From contig NZ_CAJHBL010000004.1 in assembly GCF_904846625.1 (NCBI RefSeq), positions 1 through 64,000 on the forward strand: 64,000 nucleotides of DNA, written 5' to 3'. Source of the DNA: Psychrobacter sp. JCM 18900 (GTDB taxonomy: Bacteria; Pseudomonadota; Gammaproteobacteria; Pseudomonadales; Moraxellaceae). This document shows, piece by piece, positions 33,136 to 41,892 of this stretch. The position numbers and the translations under genes were made by a program. Numbering within the stretch: the stretch's first letter is position 1; each line of letters starts with the position of its first letter. The notes beneath the pieces were generated by a model. The model was not told the origin of the DNA, did not search any database, and worked only from the letters and a program-made list of their open reading frames with translations.

Positions 33136-34347
33136 GTGAAACCCACCCTTTATCAGCGTATTACTGCTCCATTTGTCGAACCTTATGTTCGCTACCAACA
33201 TGCAGATATCCTACATGCCACCCGACTAGGTACGGCTGTGATACTGGCTTTATTGGTAAATAAAATCACCAATCTTCCGCACGGTGAATGGACGACCATT
33301 ACAGTATTTATTATTCTAGGGTTATTGCAATACCAAGGCGCTATTTATACTAAGGCGAAAGAGCGCGTAATCGGTACTTTATTGGGTATTGGTACTGCGC
33401 TTGGGGTGTTATGGTTTAATCAAAATGCGGGTGCATGGCTATGGGTGGACTATGCGCTTATTGGTCTGCTCAGTGGTATTATCGGCTATCTAGCCGTCAG
33501 ACAGCTCGGGTATACAGGGCTGCTAACGGGCATCACTATGTTGATGATTGTCTCTGATTTAGGCAATAATAGCATTGGTCAAGATGGTATCTACCGCGCG
33601 CTAAATATCTTACTGGGGACAGGCGTTTCGGTAGCAGTGACGCTAATTTTGCCGCTCAAATCAACGTTGATGTGGCGGTTCTTATTGAGTAGTAACCTTG
33701 ACGCTTGTAGTAGTCTCTATGCAGGCGTAGGTCATCATATTGACGCAACGGATGGAGTGGTGGACGACTCTGTTCAAAAGTTAAACCCAGTAGCTTTTCC
33801 TGTTAAGGAAGTACCCGTTGATAGAGCGTTGGTCACAGCGTTACAGCAGATCAATAAACGTCTGCTGGCTGTGCGACCACATATCGCGGCGACAGCCAGT
33901 GAGTCAGGAATCGAAAAAGAAACGCTAGAGACGATTCAACGTACCCACCGTAATATTATCGGGACGATTGATTTATTGTTAAGTGCGGCTCCGCGCTTGG
34001 CAAATATCGAAATTGATGAAGAAAACCATGTTTTATTGGTACATTATCAGCATGAGCTAACCCAAGCGATGCAGCATATGGCAGCGGTACTACGTAGTCC
34101 AAGCGATGAAGTATTCCGGCCCATTACTCGTATTGCTGTCTCAGAGTATCCAAGCGTACAGCACCTAGCATTTGAGTGGCAGGGCTATTTTTGGTTGACA
34201 CAAACCTTGCAGACTCAGTTGCAGCAGCTGAGTGATTTACTACAAACATCGAAGCCGCATTGGTTTGCTGCATCTGGTCTGGGCTATCAGCGCCGCGAGC
34301 AGCGCCGAATGAAAGAGCAGGGCGGCGAGACGGATTTACATTTATAA
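33136..34347 (+). CDS. FUSC-family inner-membrane protein
   Basis: The 403-residue product starts with GTG at 33136; an AGAG lies upstream, so the start is plausible but not strong. About six hydrophobic segments fill residues 30-180, including the FUSC-like beginning YQHADILHATRLGTAVILALL and the THitvfIILGLLQYQGAIYTK-type region. The C-terminal half is soluble and helical, with a helical segment near residues 235-290. The family includes YccS and the AaeB aromatic-acid exporters, so export of a small acid is possible, but no substrate can be named. Its own terminator follows. Confidence 0.75.
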   Translation: MKPTLYQRITAPFVEPYVRYQHADILHATRLGTAVILALLVNKITNLPHGEWTTITVFIILGLLQYQGAIYTKAKERVIGTLLGIGTALGVLWFNQNAGAWLWVDYALIGLLSGIIGYLAVRQLGYTGLLTGITMLMIVSDLGNNSIGQDGIYRALNILLGTGVSVAVTLILPLKSTLMWRFLLSSNLDACSSLYAGVGHHIDATDGVVDDSVQKLNPVAFPVKEVPVDRALVTALQQINKRLLAVRPHIAATASESGIEKETLETIQRTHRNIIGTIDLLLSAAPRLANIEIDEENHVLLVHYQHELTQAMQHMAAVLRSPSDEVFRPITRIAVSEYPSVQHLAFEWQGYFWLTQTLQTQLQQLSDLLQTSKPHWFAASGLGYQRREQRRMKEQGGETDLHL

Positions 34348-34350
34348 CCT

Positions 34351-34385
34351 AAAAAAACGCTGACCATTTAGGATCAGCGTTTTTA
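34351..34385. terminator. Bidirectional terminator between FUSC gene and potD
   Basis: AAACGCTGA and TCAGCGTTT pair around a 10-base loop, with A- and T-runs on the two sides. It serves the convergent genes on both strands. Confidence 0.9.
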
Positions 34386-34427
34386 TTTTAAAAGATTACT
34401 TTATTCTAAAATGCTAAATTAAAACTA

Positions 34428-35561
34428 TTAACGACCAGTCTTTAGCTTATCCCAGTACTGTTGATACACTTGCAACGCCTCATCGCCTACATCTTCTTGG
34501 AACTCAGCTTTTGCTAATACTTCTTTAGAGGGATAAATCGTTGGATTGTTTTGGACACTCTCATCCATCAGCTCACGTGCTGCTATGTTTGGTGATGCGT
34601 AGCCAATCTCTTCGCTGACGATTTTTGCATTTTCAGGACGTAATAAATAATCAATAAATTTATGTGCTGCATCAACTTGCTTGGCATTTTTTGGAATGAC
34701 AAAGTTGTCCATCCATAAGATAGCGCCTTCGGTTGGATACTTATAAACTAAGCTAGTCAAACCTTCGTCATTGGCCATGACTGCCTCACCATTCCATGTC
34801 ATACCAAGCGCAGTCTCACCTTCGATATATGGCATACGTGTCGCATCAGAGTTAAAAGTTTTGACGTTTGGCATCAACGTGGTGAGCTTATCATAAGCGG
34901 CTTCGATTTCGTCAGGATTGCTACTATTACCTGAGTAGCCAAGGGTCAGCAGTGCCATACCAAAGACTTCACGCACGTCATTGGTCAGCATCACCTGACC
35001 CTTATACTTAGGATCCCATAGGTCATTCCAGCTATTGACAGTTTTCGGATCGACACTGTCACCGTTAATGGCTAGACCTGTGCTGCCCCACATATAGGGG
35101 ATAGAGTATTTGTTATCAGGATCAACTTTGGTATTGGTAAATGAGGTATCAAGGTTCTTGAAATTGCTCAGTTTTGATTTGTCTAGCTCTTGCAACAGCC
35201 CTTCTTTCGCCATCTTTTCAACATAATAAGTCGATGGAATCGCTAAGTCATACTGGCTCGAATCATCCAATAGTTTGAGCTTGGCATACATCGCTTCGTT
35301 GGAGTCAAATGTGGTGTAATTAACTGAGATGCCAGTTTCTTCTTCAAAACCATCTAAAATCTCTTGCGGCATATATTCTGACCAGTTGTAAAGGTTCAGC
35401 GTCTCATTGCTCGCCGCAGCACTGCCATCCGCTGCATTGTCAGAGTTGCTACAGCTGGCAAGCATCAAGCCGACAGCCGCTGCTAACAATGCTTTTGGCA
35501 CTATACGACCGACACTAGCCGAGGTGTGAGTAGTTGGATGGGACGATGATAAATGGGTCAA
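34428..35561 (-). CDS. potD: Spermidine/putrescine ABC transporter substrate-binding lipoprotein
   Basis: PotD captures polyamines and delivers them to the PotABC permease. The 377-residue precursor has an extended N-region and a lipobox LASC with Cys37. The mature part matches the PotD pattern closely: LYNWSEYMPQEILDGFEEET, SNEAMYAKLKLLD, YDLAIPSTYYVEKMAKEGL, YSIPYMWGSTG, REVFGMALLTLGYSGN, GMTWNGEAV and ILWMDNFVIPKNAK. No permease or ATPase gene is adjacent, so this is an orphan binding protein that must use a transporter encoded elsewhere. A tandem repeat lies upstream of the gene. Confidence 0.93.
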   Translation of the reverse strand: MTHLSSSHPTTHTSASVGRIVPKALLAAAVGLMLASCSNSDNAADGSAAASNETLNLYNWSEYMPQEILDGFEEETGISVNYTTFDSNEAMYAKLKLLDDSSQYDLAIPSTYYVEKMAKEGLLQELDKSKLSNFKNLDTSFTNTKVDPDNKYSIPYMWGSTGLAINGDSVDPKTVNSWNDLWDPKYKGQVMLTNDVREVFGMALLTLGYSGNSSNPDEIEAAYDKLTTLMPNVKTFNSDATRMPYIEGETALGMTWNGEAVMANDEGLTSLVYKYPTEGAILWMDNFVIPKNAKQVDAAHKFIDYLLRPENAKIVSEEIGYASPNIAARELMDESVQNNPTIYPSKEVLAKAEFQEDVGDEALQVYQQYWDKLKTGR

Positions 35562-35633
35562 AATATCTCTCCTAAATAAAGATAATGCAAATCAGAAAAA
35601 TTCAATAAAAAAGCCAACAAGATAAAAGCCTGA

Positions 35634-35663
35634 TATGGTCAATAAAACTATTATGGTCATTAA
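35634..35663. repeat. Direct repeat upstream of potD
   Basis: TATGGTCAATAA at 35634-35645 recurs as TATGGTCATTAA at 35652-35663, with one mismatch and 18 bases from start to start. It lies 70-100 bases upstream of the potD start. It could be a pair of regulator half sites, but chance in AT-rich DNA cannot be excluded. Confidence 0.4.
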
Positions 35664-35936
35664 TTTATATAATTTAAAGGGTTACTATTAAGGTAATGCT
35701 TAACAATACTAATAAAAATAGCCAGTTGGTCTAATGAGATGAGTAGCAAAACTAACTTAATGACAGGTAATTCTGAGTAGAATTGCTAGCGAGCTGCTAA
35801 CGTCGAATCGAAAAAAGATAGTATATAACCATGCTATGATTGGCACAGGCCGAAGTATGACGAACATCATCTAAGCAGATATCAGCCTTTGGCTCTAAGA
35901 CACCAACCATACCATAATAATAAAGGATACAGCGCA

Positions 35937-36764
35937 ATGACTGAAAGTACCTCAACTCAAAACGCTTTGAATAAAAGCCACTCAGTTATACCAGCATTGC
36001 TTATGGATAAAGTCGCCATAGTCACTGGTGCCAGTCGTGGACTTGGTGCACAGATTGCACAGCAAATGGCAGCAGCAGGTGCTATCGTTTGCGTCAACTA
36101 CCTCAATAGTAAACAGGCTGCTGAGGCAGTAGTGGCTGATATCATTGCGACAGGTGGCCAAGCATTTGCTTATCAGGCGGATGTGACCGATCTTGAGCAA
36201 GTACAAGCCATGGCAGCTGAAGTCACCGCTCGTCATGGTCGTATCGATATATTGGTCAATAATGCCTTGCCGAATTATCAGTTCAATCCAAGCGCTGCGT
36301 ACACCAGTATTGAAACAGTAAAGTGGTCGCACTTTTCACAACAAATGGATGGTATTGTTAAAGGCGCAGTCAATACGGTGCAAGCGGTATTGCCACAGAT
36401 GAAAGCGCAGCAAGTAGGCAAAATCATTAATATATCGACCAATCTTGTCTACAACCCAGTGGTGACCTATTATGATTACACCACGGCTAAATCAGCATTA
36501 ATCGGACTTACCCGTAACTTAGCGAGCGAGCTTGGACAGTATGGTATTCGGGTTAATTTGCTGGCAGGTGGATTATTAAAAACTACCGACGCAAGTAGCT
36601 TAACCACTGAAGAGGTATTTGACTATATCGCGACTACGACGCCGCTGCGCCAAGCGACTTCGGTAGCTGATTTTGCCAATTCAGTATTGCTCATGGCGTC
36701 TGATTTGAGCATGGCTATTACTGGACAATCTATCGCTGTCGATGGTGGACTGACTATGCCTTAA
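35937..36764 (+). CDS. Short-chain dehydrogenase/reductase (FabG-like)
   Basis: The start at 35937 follows AAAGGA with a good gap; a TTG sixteen codons upstream has no such site. The 275-residue protein is a classical SDR with the cofactor loop TGASRGLG at residues 30-37, the NNA motif near 108-110, catalytic Ser in IINIST, and YxxxK as Tyr181 and Lys185. The end AITGQSIAVDGGLTMP is typical of FabG-like reductases. The exact substrate cannot be read from sequence. It stands alone, divergent from potD. Confidence 0.92.
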   Translation: MTESTSTQNALNKSHSVIPALLMDKVAIVTGASRGLGAQIAQQMAAAGAIVCVNYLNSKQAAEAVVADIIATGGQAFAYQADVTDLEQVQAMAAEVTARHGRIDILVNNALPNYQFNPSAAYTSIETVKWSHFSQQMDGIVKGAVNTVQAVLPQMKAQQVGKIINISTNLVYNPVVTYYDYTTAKSALIGLTRNLASELGQYGIRVNLLAGGLLKTTDASSLTTEEVFDYIATTTPLRQATSVADFANSVLLMASDLSMAITGQSIAVDGGLTMP

Positions 36765-36805
36765 TTGACGTTTTAACTTTCAATTAGGTATATAGGAAGG
36801 ATAAA

Positions 36806-36868
36806 GTGAATACTCGTCAAGGTGTTGGAGTCGTAATCGTTACTCTGATCATAGTTGTTTTTATATAA
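36806..36868 (+). CDS. Possible 20-residue single-TM peptide
   Basis: A GTG at 36806 follows AGGAAGGA, one of the better ribosome sites in this area, four bases before the start. It opens a 20-codon frame ending in TAA. After MNTRQGV the remaining residues are almost all Val, Ile, Leu, Thr or Phe, enough for one membrane helix. It begins 41 bases after the SDR stop, on the same strand, and could be co-transcribed. I do not recognise it. The evidence is the ribosome site and the hydrophobic pattern only; a chance frame is quite possible. Confidence 0.35.
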   Translation: MNTRQGVGVVIVTLIIVVFI

Positions 36869-37219
36869 TTGTCCGCTGGGTTTATGGGTTAGTAGCAGGT
36901 AAGTCTTAGGTGCCAAAATGTTAGTGTAAATTGTTCATGATTTTATAGTCGATGATGTAGCCTCAAGGCTTGTCTAATGTCTACATATTACTTATTAGCG
37001 ATAGGTTGGGTGTATCTCGATCTATCGTTTTTTATTCTTGCTGAACCATTTTTGGATGCTTATAGTTTATGTGTTGCATATAGTTACAAACTTTTTGTTT
37101 GGTAATGGAAAAATATTTGTTTCTATTTCCCAACTATGTTTCAATCTCATTCTTTTATCAATTTCTTATATACCTTAAGTACATCCACTGTGCTTAAATT
37201 TTGATTGGAGTAATGGGCT
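36869..37219 (+). other. Spacer before the AbgT-family gene
   Basis: This 351-base stretch is AT-rich and has no convincing gene or terminator. It presumably holds the promoter of the AbgT-family gene. GGAG at 37207 precedes two nearby ATG codons, one opening a six-codon frame at 37213 that overlaps the start of the transporter gene in another frame. Confidence 0.4.
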
Positions 37220-38839
37220 ATGCAAGGAAGTAATTCGCCAAATGGCAGTCCGCCACACAATAATTTTGATGCAGCAGAAAAAAACTCTCGCATGCAGCGA
37301 TTTTTGAAAGGGGTGGAATGGCTCGGTAATCTATTACCACACCCTGTGATTTTATTCGTATGGATGTCAGTATTTTTACTAGTGCTGTCGTCCGTATTGT
37401 CTTACTTTGGTGTATCGGTAATTGATCCACGGCCAGAAGGTGCTAAAGGGCGTAGCGTCGATGGTATGATCGAAGTTGTCAACCTGTTAAACGGTGAAGG
37501 TTTAGCACGTATTGTTGAAAACTTAGTGACTAATTTTACGGGCTTTGTACCACTCGGGACGGTGCTAGTCGCTCTGCTCGGTGTCGGCATCGCTGAGCGT
37601 TCTGGCATGATATCTGCTGCACTACGCGGACTGGTACTGAATGCACCAAAGAAGATGGTGACCTTTACCATTGTGTTCGCAGGTATTATGTCGAATACAG
37701 CCGCTGAGCTTGGCTATGTAGTGTTGATACCGCTTGCAGCAGTCATCTTTCACTCACTTGGTCGACATCCTTTGGCTGGTATTGCAGCAGCATTTGCTGG
37801 TGTGTCTGGTGGTTATAGTGCCAACTTATTACTCGGCACGGTTGATCCTCTGTTATCAGGGATTACCCAAGAAGCGGCACGCATCATCGATCCAGCTTAT
37901 ACCGTTGGAGCAGAAGCGAACTGGTATTTTATGGTGGTCAGCACTTTTTTGATTAGTGGCTTGGGTTATTTTGTGACCGAAAAAATCGTTGAGCCAAGTT
38001 TGGGTAAGTATAACCCGACTGATGCTGATGATCCTTCGGTGCTAGATACCAAAGCTGAGCACGTGTCTGCGATTGAGAAAAAAGGACTTATGTGGGCAGG
38101 TATTAGCATGTTGATATTTTGCTTATTACTTGCTTGGACGGTAGTGCCAGCAGATGGTATCTTACGTAATACTGAGACAGGCCTAATATCAGGCTCGCCA
38201 TTTTTAAAAGGGATTGTCGTTTTTATCTTTGTTTTCTTTGCCATACCAGGTTACATCTACGGCAAAATTACTGGTAGCATGAAAAACAATCAAGATGTCG
38301 TTGATGCGATGAGTCATGCGATGAGTTCGCTCAGTATTTATATCGTCTTGGTGTTCTTTGCCGCACAGTTCACCGCATTCTTTAACTGGTCAAACCTTGG
38401 CTCTGTGATGGCTGTATCTGGTGCGACTTTCCTAAATGATATCGGTCTGACTGGACCATTCTTGTTAGTGGGTTTTATCTTGATATGTGCGGTAGTCAAC
38501 TTGATGCTAGGTTCGGCGTCTGCACAGTGGGCAGTGACAGCACCGATATTTGTACCGATGCTGATGCTGACGGGTTATGCGCCCGAGATGATACAGGCAG
38601 CGTATCGTATTGGTGATTCGACCACCAATATTATTACGCCCATGATGAGCTATTTTGGCTTAATTATGGCAGTTGCGATTCGCTATAAGAAAAATACGGG
38701 TGTCGGTACATTGATGGCAATGATGTTGCCTTATTCTATTGCGTTCTTAGTTGGTTGGATTATTCTATTCTGCATTTGGGTGTTTGTACTTGGTTTGCCA
38801 GTTGGTCCAGGTTCAGAGACGTTTTACCCAGCACAATAA
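37220..38839 (+). CDS. AbgT-family transporter
   Basis: The 539-residue protein has about eleven to thirteen membrane segments and the family landmarks RFLKGVEWLGNLLPHPVILF near the N-terminus, GFVPLGTVLVALLGVGIAERSG, and a mirrored half ending with GDSTTNIITPMMSYFGLI. AbgT-family members take up p-aminobenzoyl-glutamate or export sulfonamide-like antimetabolites (MtrF type). Which applies here cannot be told from sequence. No abgA/abgB hydrolase gene is adjacent, so the classic uptake operon is absent. A strong terminator follows. Confidence 0.92.
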   Translation: MQGSNSPNGSPPHNNFDAAEKNSRMQRFLKGVEWLGNLLPHPVILFVWMSVFLLVLSSVLSYFGVSVIDPRPEGAKGRSVDGMIEVVNLLNGEGLARIVENLVTNFTGFVPLGTVLVALLGVGIAERSGMISAALRGLVLNAPKKMVTFTIVFAGIMSNTAAELGYVVLIPLAAVIFHSLGRHPLAGIAAAFAGVSGGYSANLLLGTVDPLLSGITQEAARIIDPAYTVGAEANWYFMVVSTFLISGLGYFVTEKIVEPSLGKYNPTDADDPSVLDTKAEHVSAIEKKGLMWAGISMLIFCLLLAWTVVPADGILRNTETGLISGSPFLKGIVVFIFVFFAIPGYIYGKITGSMKNNQDVVDAMSHAMSSLSIYIVLVFFAAQFTAFFNWSNLGSVMAVSGATFLNDIGLTGPFLLVGFILICAVVNLMLGSASAQWAVTAPIFVPMLMLTGYAPEMIQAAYRIGDSTTNIITPMMSYFGLIMAVAIRYKKNTGVGTLMAMMLPYSIAFLVGWIILFCIWVFVLGLPVGPGSETFYPAQ

Positions 38840-38869
38840 TTAGAGAATTATAGAAAATATACTGACAAT

Positions 38870-38907
38870 AAAAAGCCCTTACTAATCGGTTAGTAAGGGC
38901 TTTTTTT
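38870..38907. terminator. Bidirectional terminator
   Basis: AAAAAGCCCTTACTAA pairs perfectly with TTAGTAAGGGCTTTTT across a 4-base loop, followed by more T. It serves the AbgT-family gene and the convergent HAD gene. Confidence 0.94.
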
Positions 38908-38958
38908 AAATGAACGTTAATTAGATGAACATTAATGGCTTTATGTGCCTTAACAGTC

Positions 38959-39789
38959 TTATGACTTCATTGCTAACTGATTAAGCACGGTTTGAATACC
39001 ATACTCTTCGATTGTCCCAGTGACAAAGTCAGCGCGTTCTATTAAAGCTGGCTGCGCATCTCCCATGGCCACAGCAAACCCAACCAAGTCGAACATTTCT
39101 AAGTCATTCATACCATCACCGAATGCCATACATTCGCTTGCATCTACCGCATAGTACTCGCACATATCTTTGATACCGCGAGCTTTTGATGCCTCTGCTG
39201 GCAATATATCGGCACCAATCTGATGCCAATGTACCAGCTTTAAATCATACTGGGCAAAATCGATGTCTTGCATCTTTTCTTGCTGATTATTAAAGAATAC
39301 CGAGCATTGATAGACGGTATTTGTTTTGTAGTACTCAGGGTCAAGGATCGAATTGGGCGTGACCGCATTGAACTCGCGTAAACGTTCATTTTCACCTGAC
39401 CAAGCGATATGAGTGGCAGAGTCAAACTTATGAATCAAATCACTCTGCTGGCATAGGCGTACGATTTTATCTGTCTGTTCAGCAGTTAATGGGTAGTGGC
39501 TGATTCGGCCGCTTTTATCAAAACTATATTGTCCATTCATACAAATAATGGCGTCCAATATATCTGCATCAAGCAACGCTAGAATATCTTCAGGCAGTAT
39601 GGCTTTAGAACGACCAGTCGAAATTACTAGTTTAATATCGGTATCTGCAAGCTGCTCAAGCGTCGCTTTATTGTGTTCAGCGATGATGCCGTTACGGCTT
39701 AAGGTATCATCAATGTCAAAAAAGATGATTTTTGGGGTCGAAATCTTAGTAGTCATACTTTCTTTGGCAATCTTATCTTCGATAAACAT
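38959..39789 (-). CDS. HAD-superfamily hydrolase, Cof type
   Basis: The 276-residue protein is a Cof-like HAD phosphatase. The nucleophile motif FFDIDDTLS has Asp25 and Asp27, STGRS is motif II, the Lys lies in EASKARGIKDMCE, and GDGMNDLEMF is motif III/IV. A C2B cap domain fills the middle. Such enzymes hydrolyse sugar phosphates, pyridoxal phosphate or nucleotide phosphates; substrate is not predictable here. AGGATCATC precedes the ATG at 39789, which favours it over the Met eleven residues later. Confidence 0.92.
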   Translation of the reverse strand: MFIEDKIAKESMTTKISTPKIIFFDIDDTLSRNGIIAEHNKATLEQLADTDIKLVISTGRSKAILPEDILALLDADILDAIICMNGQYSFDKSGRISHYPLTAEQTDKIVRLCQQSDLIHKFDSATHIAWSGENERLREFNAVTPNSILDPEYYKTNTVYQCSVFFNNQQEKMQDIDFAQYDLKLVHWHQIGADILPAEASKARGIKDMCEYYAVDASECMAFGDGMNDLEMFDLVGFAVAMGDAQPALIERADFVTGTIEEYGIQTVLNQLAMKS

Positions 39790-40088
39790 GATGATCCTAT
39801 TATTCTTAGTCGTGTAGTTACAATGATTCAGATACTACTACAACATACCCAATCAGATAAATACCTATCGAGTAACCTATGATGCTGCAAATATGCTTAT
39901 TGAGAGAGTATTTGGATGTAGCCTGTAGAACCGCTCATTGATTGTCCAAAGGATTAACAAAAATGCTAAACGATATGATTAACTTAACCGTGTCTATTTA
40001 TTATAAAGTTATATTCAATTATCAAAATTAATCTCCGTAATAAGATGGACTATCATTATTAATATAGCAGCTACCTAGAGGAACAAGT

Positions 40089-40595
40089 ATGAAATTCTTT
40101 GCCTTAAAATCGATTACAGTTTTGGCAACAGTGGCTTTATCTGCCAATGCTTTTGCAATGAATGTTAAATTTAATGATGCTGTTTGGGATGGCAAAAAAA
40201 TACCTGAGGGGCAGCAATGTCTAAATTATGATGGCAAAAGTCCAGCCACGCCTAGCATGACTGTTTCAAACATTCCGGCAGGCGCGAAAAGCTTGGTGTT
40301 CGTCTACAACGATGTAAGCAACAAACGTATGCAACATGGTGGACATGGTATCGTGGAGTTCGCATTACCGGAGGGTGCTACGAGCGCAGAAGTGCCACGA
40401 GTATTTGGTCATACTTACGAAGTACCAGTAGGTATTGAGATGGTCGCAGAATACCGCAGCCGTAAAGGCGAGGCAGGCGGTGCATATAAGCCGCCTTGTT
40501 CTGGCGGCAAAAACCATCTGTATACGGTAGATGTACAAGCATGGCAAGGCGACTCGGTACTTGCTGAGACAACAGTTGAGATGGGTCGGTATTGA
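40089..40595 (+). CDS. Exported PEBP-like protein
   Basis: The 168-residue precursor has a signal peptide ending at NAFA (about residue 23). The mature part has TPSMTVSNIPAGAKSLVFVY, a GGHG segment, and PPCSGGKNHLYTVDVQAW. This order resembles phosphatidylethanolamine-binding (YbhB/YbcL) proteins, whose core is a prolyl anion site followed by a G-x-P/H-x-Y element. The match is partial: the canonical DPD motif is replaced by NDVSN. The product is probably periplasmic; function is unknown. AGAGGAAC precedes the start. Confidence 0.6.
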   Translation: MKFFALKSITVLATVALSANAFAMNVKFNDAVWDGKKIPEGQQCLNYDGKSPATPSMTVSNIPAGAKSLVFVYNDVSNKRMQHGGHGIVEFALPEGATSAEVPRVFGHTYEVPVGIEMVAEYRSRKGEAGGAYKPPCSGGKNHLYTVDVQAWQGDSVLAETTVEMGRY

Positions 40596-40638
40596 TACGT
40601 TAGCTATTCAATTAATATGCAACAGTTAGTATGCAACA

Positions 40639-40685
40639 AAGCCGTCTATACAACACTATTTATACATAGCGTAGACGGCTTTTTA
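40639..40685 (+). terminator. Terminator after the PEBP-like gene
   Basis: AGCCGTCTA and TAGACGGCT pair across a 23-base loop, followed by TTTTT. Related GCCGTC-type terminators recur after the BLUF genes. Confidence 0.8.
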
Positions 40686-40987
40686 TTGAAGGTAAGTTGT
40701 GTTTTATATACCTATAAGTACGTTAACTTAATAAACATGACAGACCCTGATAAATGCTTGTAGAGTTTAGTCTATAAGTAAACATGACTTAGTCATATAA
40801 GTGCGTTGCGGCAGGGCTATAGGAGAATATAGATTAGGCTTGTTAACTATTTGAATAATGCCAAGATACTGAACGTGACAACTTTGTAGTATAATTTTAC
40901 TACTATAGATATCGGTATGCTATATCATTGAAACTTCTATGTTATAAATCTAAAAAAATCATAGCAAATGATAAAAATGTTATTAAT
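40686..40987 (+). other. Spacer upstream of the first BLUF-like gene
   Basis: About 300 AT-rich bases without a gene. It presumably holds promoter sequences; TATAAT occurs near 40890 in GTAGTATAATTTTACTAC but without a convincing -35. The palindrome described next lies at its end. Confidence 0.4.
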
Positions 40988-41008
40988 TATACTTTATCTT
41001 AAAGTATA
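40988..41008. promoter_or_regulatory. Palindromic box upstream of BLUF copy 1
   Basis: TATACTTTA and TAAAGTATA form a perfect 9-base inverted repeat around TCT. It ends 39 bases before the start codon. A near copy occurs at the same distance before copy 2. A regulator operator is the simplest reading; no regulator is identified. Confidence 0.55.
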
Positions 41009-41047
41009 CCTTGATTTGAATGAATTATTTTATAAATAAGGTTTCTT

Positions 41048-41521
41048 ATGAACATAACGACAAGCCAACCTTCAGAAGATAGAAAAAGGCATGGCGAGCA
41101 TATTCTTATCCACATGACATATATCGCCAAAAATGTCGATCTAGATTCTGGGATTGAGCTGACTCGCGCACTTGAGTACTGGCGCAGATATTTTGAAGAG
41201 AACGATATCGTTTCAGCTTTAGTCATTAGCGAAGGTTATTTCGTTCAAAGTTTTCAAGGAACAAGACCTGCTATCAATACTGCCTTGGAAAAGATACTTG
41301 ACGAGCATTCCACTATTGTCCCTAATATTGTGAATATAGAGGAAATCGAATCGCGCCAATGGAAAGGGTTTTTAGTTAAACATCTAACCTCAAGCGTTGA
41401 AGATGAAGAGCATGCTCTAAAGAACTTTTCAGCAGGCTCGGACTACAATCCTTATCTAATGAAAAGCTCTCAGATTGAAAGCTTTTTGAAAGCGATATTT
41501 GAAGATGTTGAATCTAATTAA
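41048..41521 (+). CDS. BLUF-like domain protein, copy 1
   Basis: This 157-residue soluble protein is a short BLUF-like protein: BLUF domains bind FAD and sense blue light through a Tyr-Gln-Asn network. Tyr25 (TYIAKN) and Gln67 (YFVQSFQG) are 42 residues apart, the same offset as Tyr21/Gln63 of AppA and Tyr8/Gln50 of PixD. The Asn expected at 49 is Phe. The Trp and Met expected near 108 and 110 are Phe and Val. An 18-residue N-terminal extension and a C-terminal helical region with FSAGSDYNPYLMK are shared by all three copies. The second half has no recognisable output domain. Light sensing is unproven. Confidence 0.75.
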   Translation: MNITTSQPSEDRKRHGEHILIHMTYIAKNVDLDSGIELTRALEYWRRYFEENDIVSALVISEGYFVQSFQGTRPAINTALEKILDEHSTIVPNIVNIEEIESRQWKGFLVKHLTSSVEDEEHALKNFSAGSDYNPYLMKSSQIESFLKAIFEDVESN

Positions 41522-41596
41522 TTTTAAATGAGTGGCATTTATTTCTTGAATATTTGTCTCTTATAGTTGTTAGTAGCACTTGCCCTAGCTAGAATA

Positions 41597-41634
41597 GAAA
41601 AGCCGTCCATACGTTTGTATAGGCGGCTTTTTTT
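41597..41634 (+). terminator. Terminator after BLUF copy 1
   Basis: AAAAGCCGTCCATAC pairs with GTATAGGCGGCTTTT with one wobble and one mismatch, followed by a T-run. It separates copies 1 and 2. Confidence 0.8.
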
Positions 41635-41833
41635 GAAAGCAAGTTAGCAGTATCGGTACAGGGTTTTTTCTTAGCAATTAGACAGAATATTGGCGAATGT
41701 CCATAAGTGACTATTCATACCTGACTTTTGCAGGACTTAACTACTAAAAATACCTTAGTGATACCTGTTTTTGCCATGTTATTTTAAGCTATGGATGATA
41801 AGAAGCTGGTCAATTCTCAAGAGTTTTATTGAT

Positions 41834-41856
41834 TATACTTTATGATAAAGTGTATA
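41834..41856. promoter_or_regulatory. Palindromic box upstream of BLUF copy 2
   Basis: TATACTTTA is followed, after TGA, by TAAAGTGTA, one mismatch from the palindrome at copy 1. The box ends about 38 bases before the start of copy 2, the same spacing as at copy 1. Conservation of sequence and position supports a regulatory role. Confidence 0.5.
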
Positions 41857-41892
41857 TTAATTTATATACCTATTATATAAATGGATTTTCTT

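Noticed and set aside
41881..41892. Upstream ATG as start of BLUF copy 2
   Set aside because: The other two copies align to the Met four codons later, and the extra residues have no counterpart.
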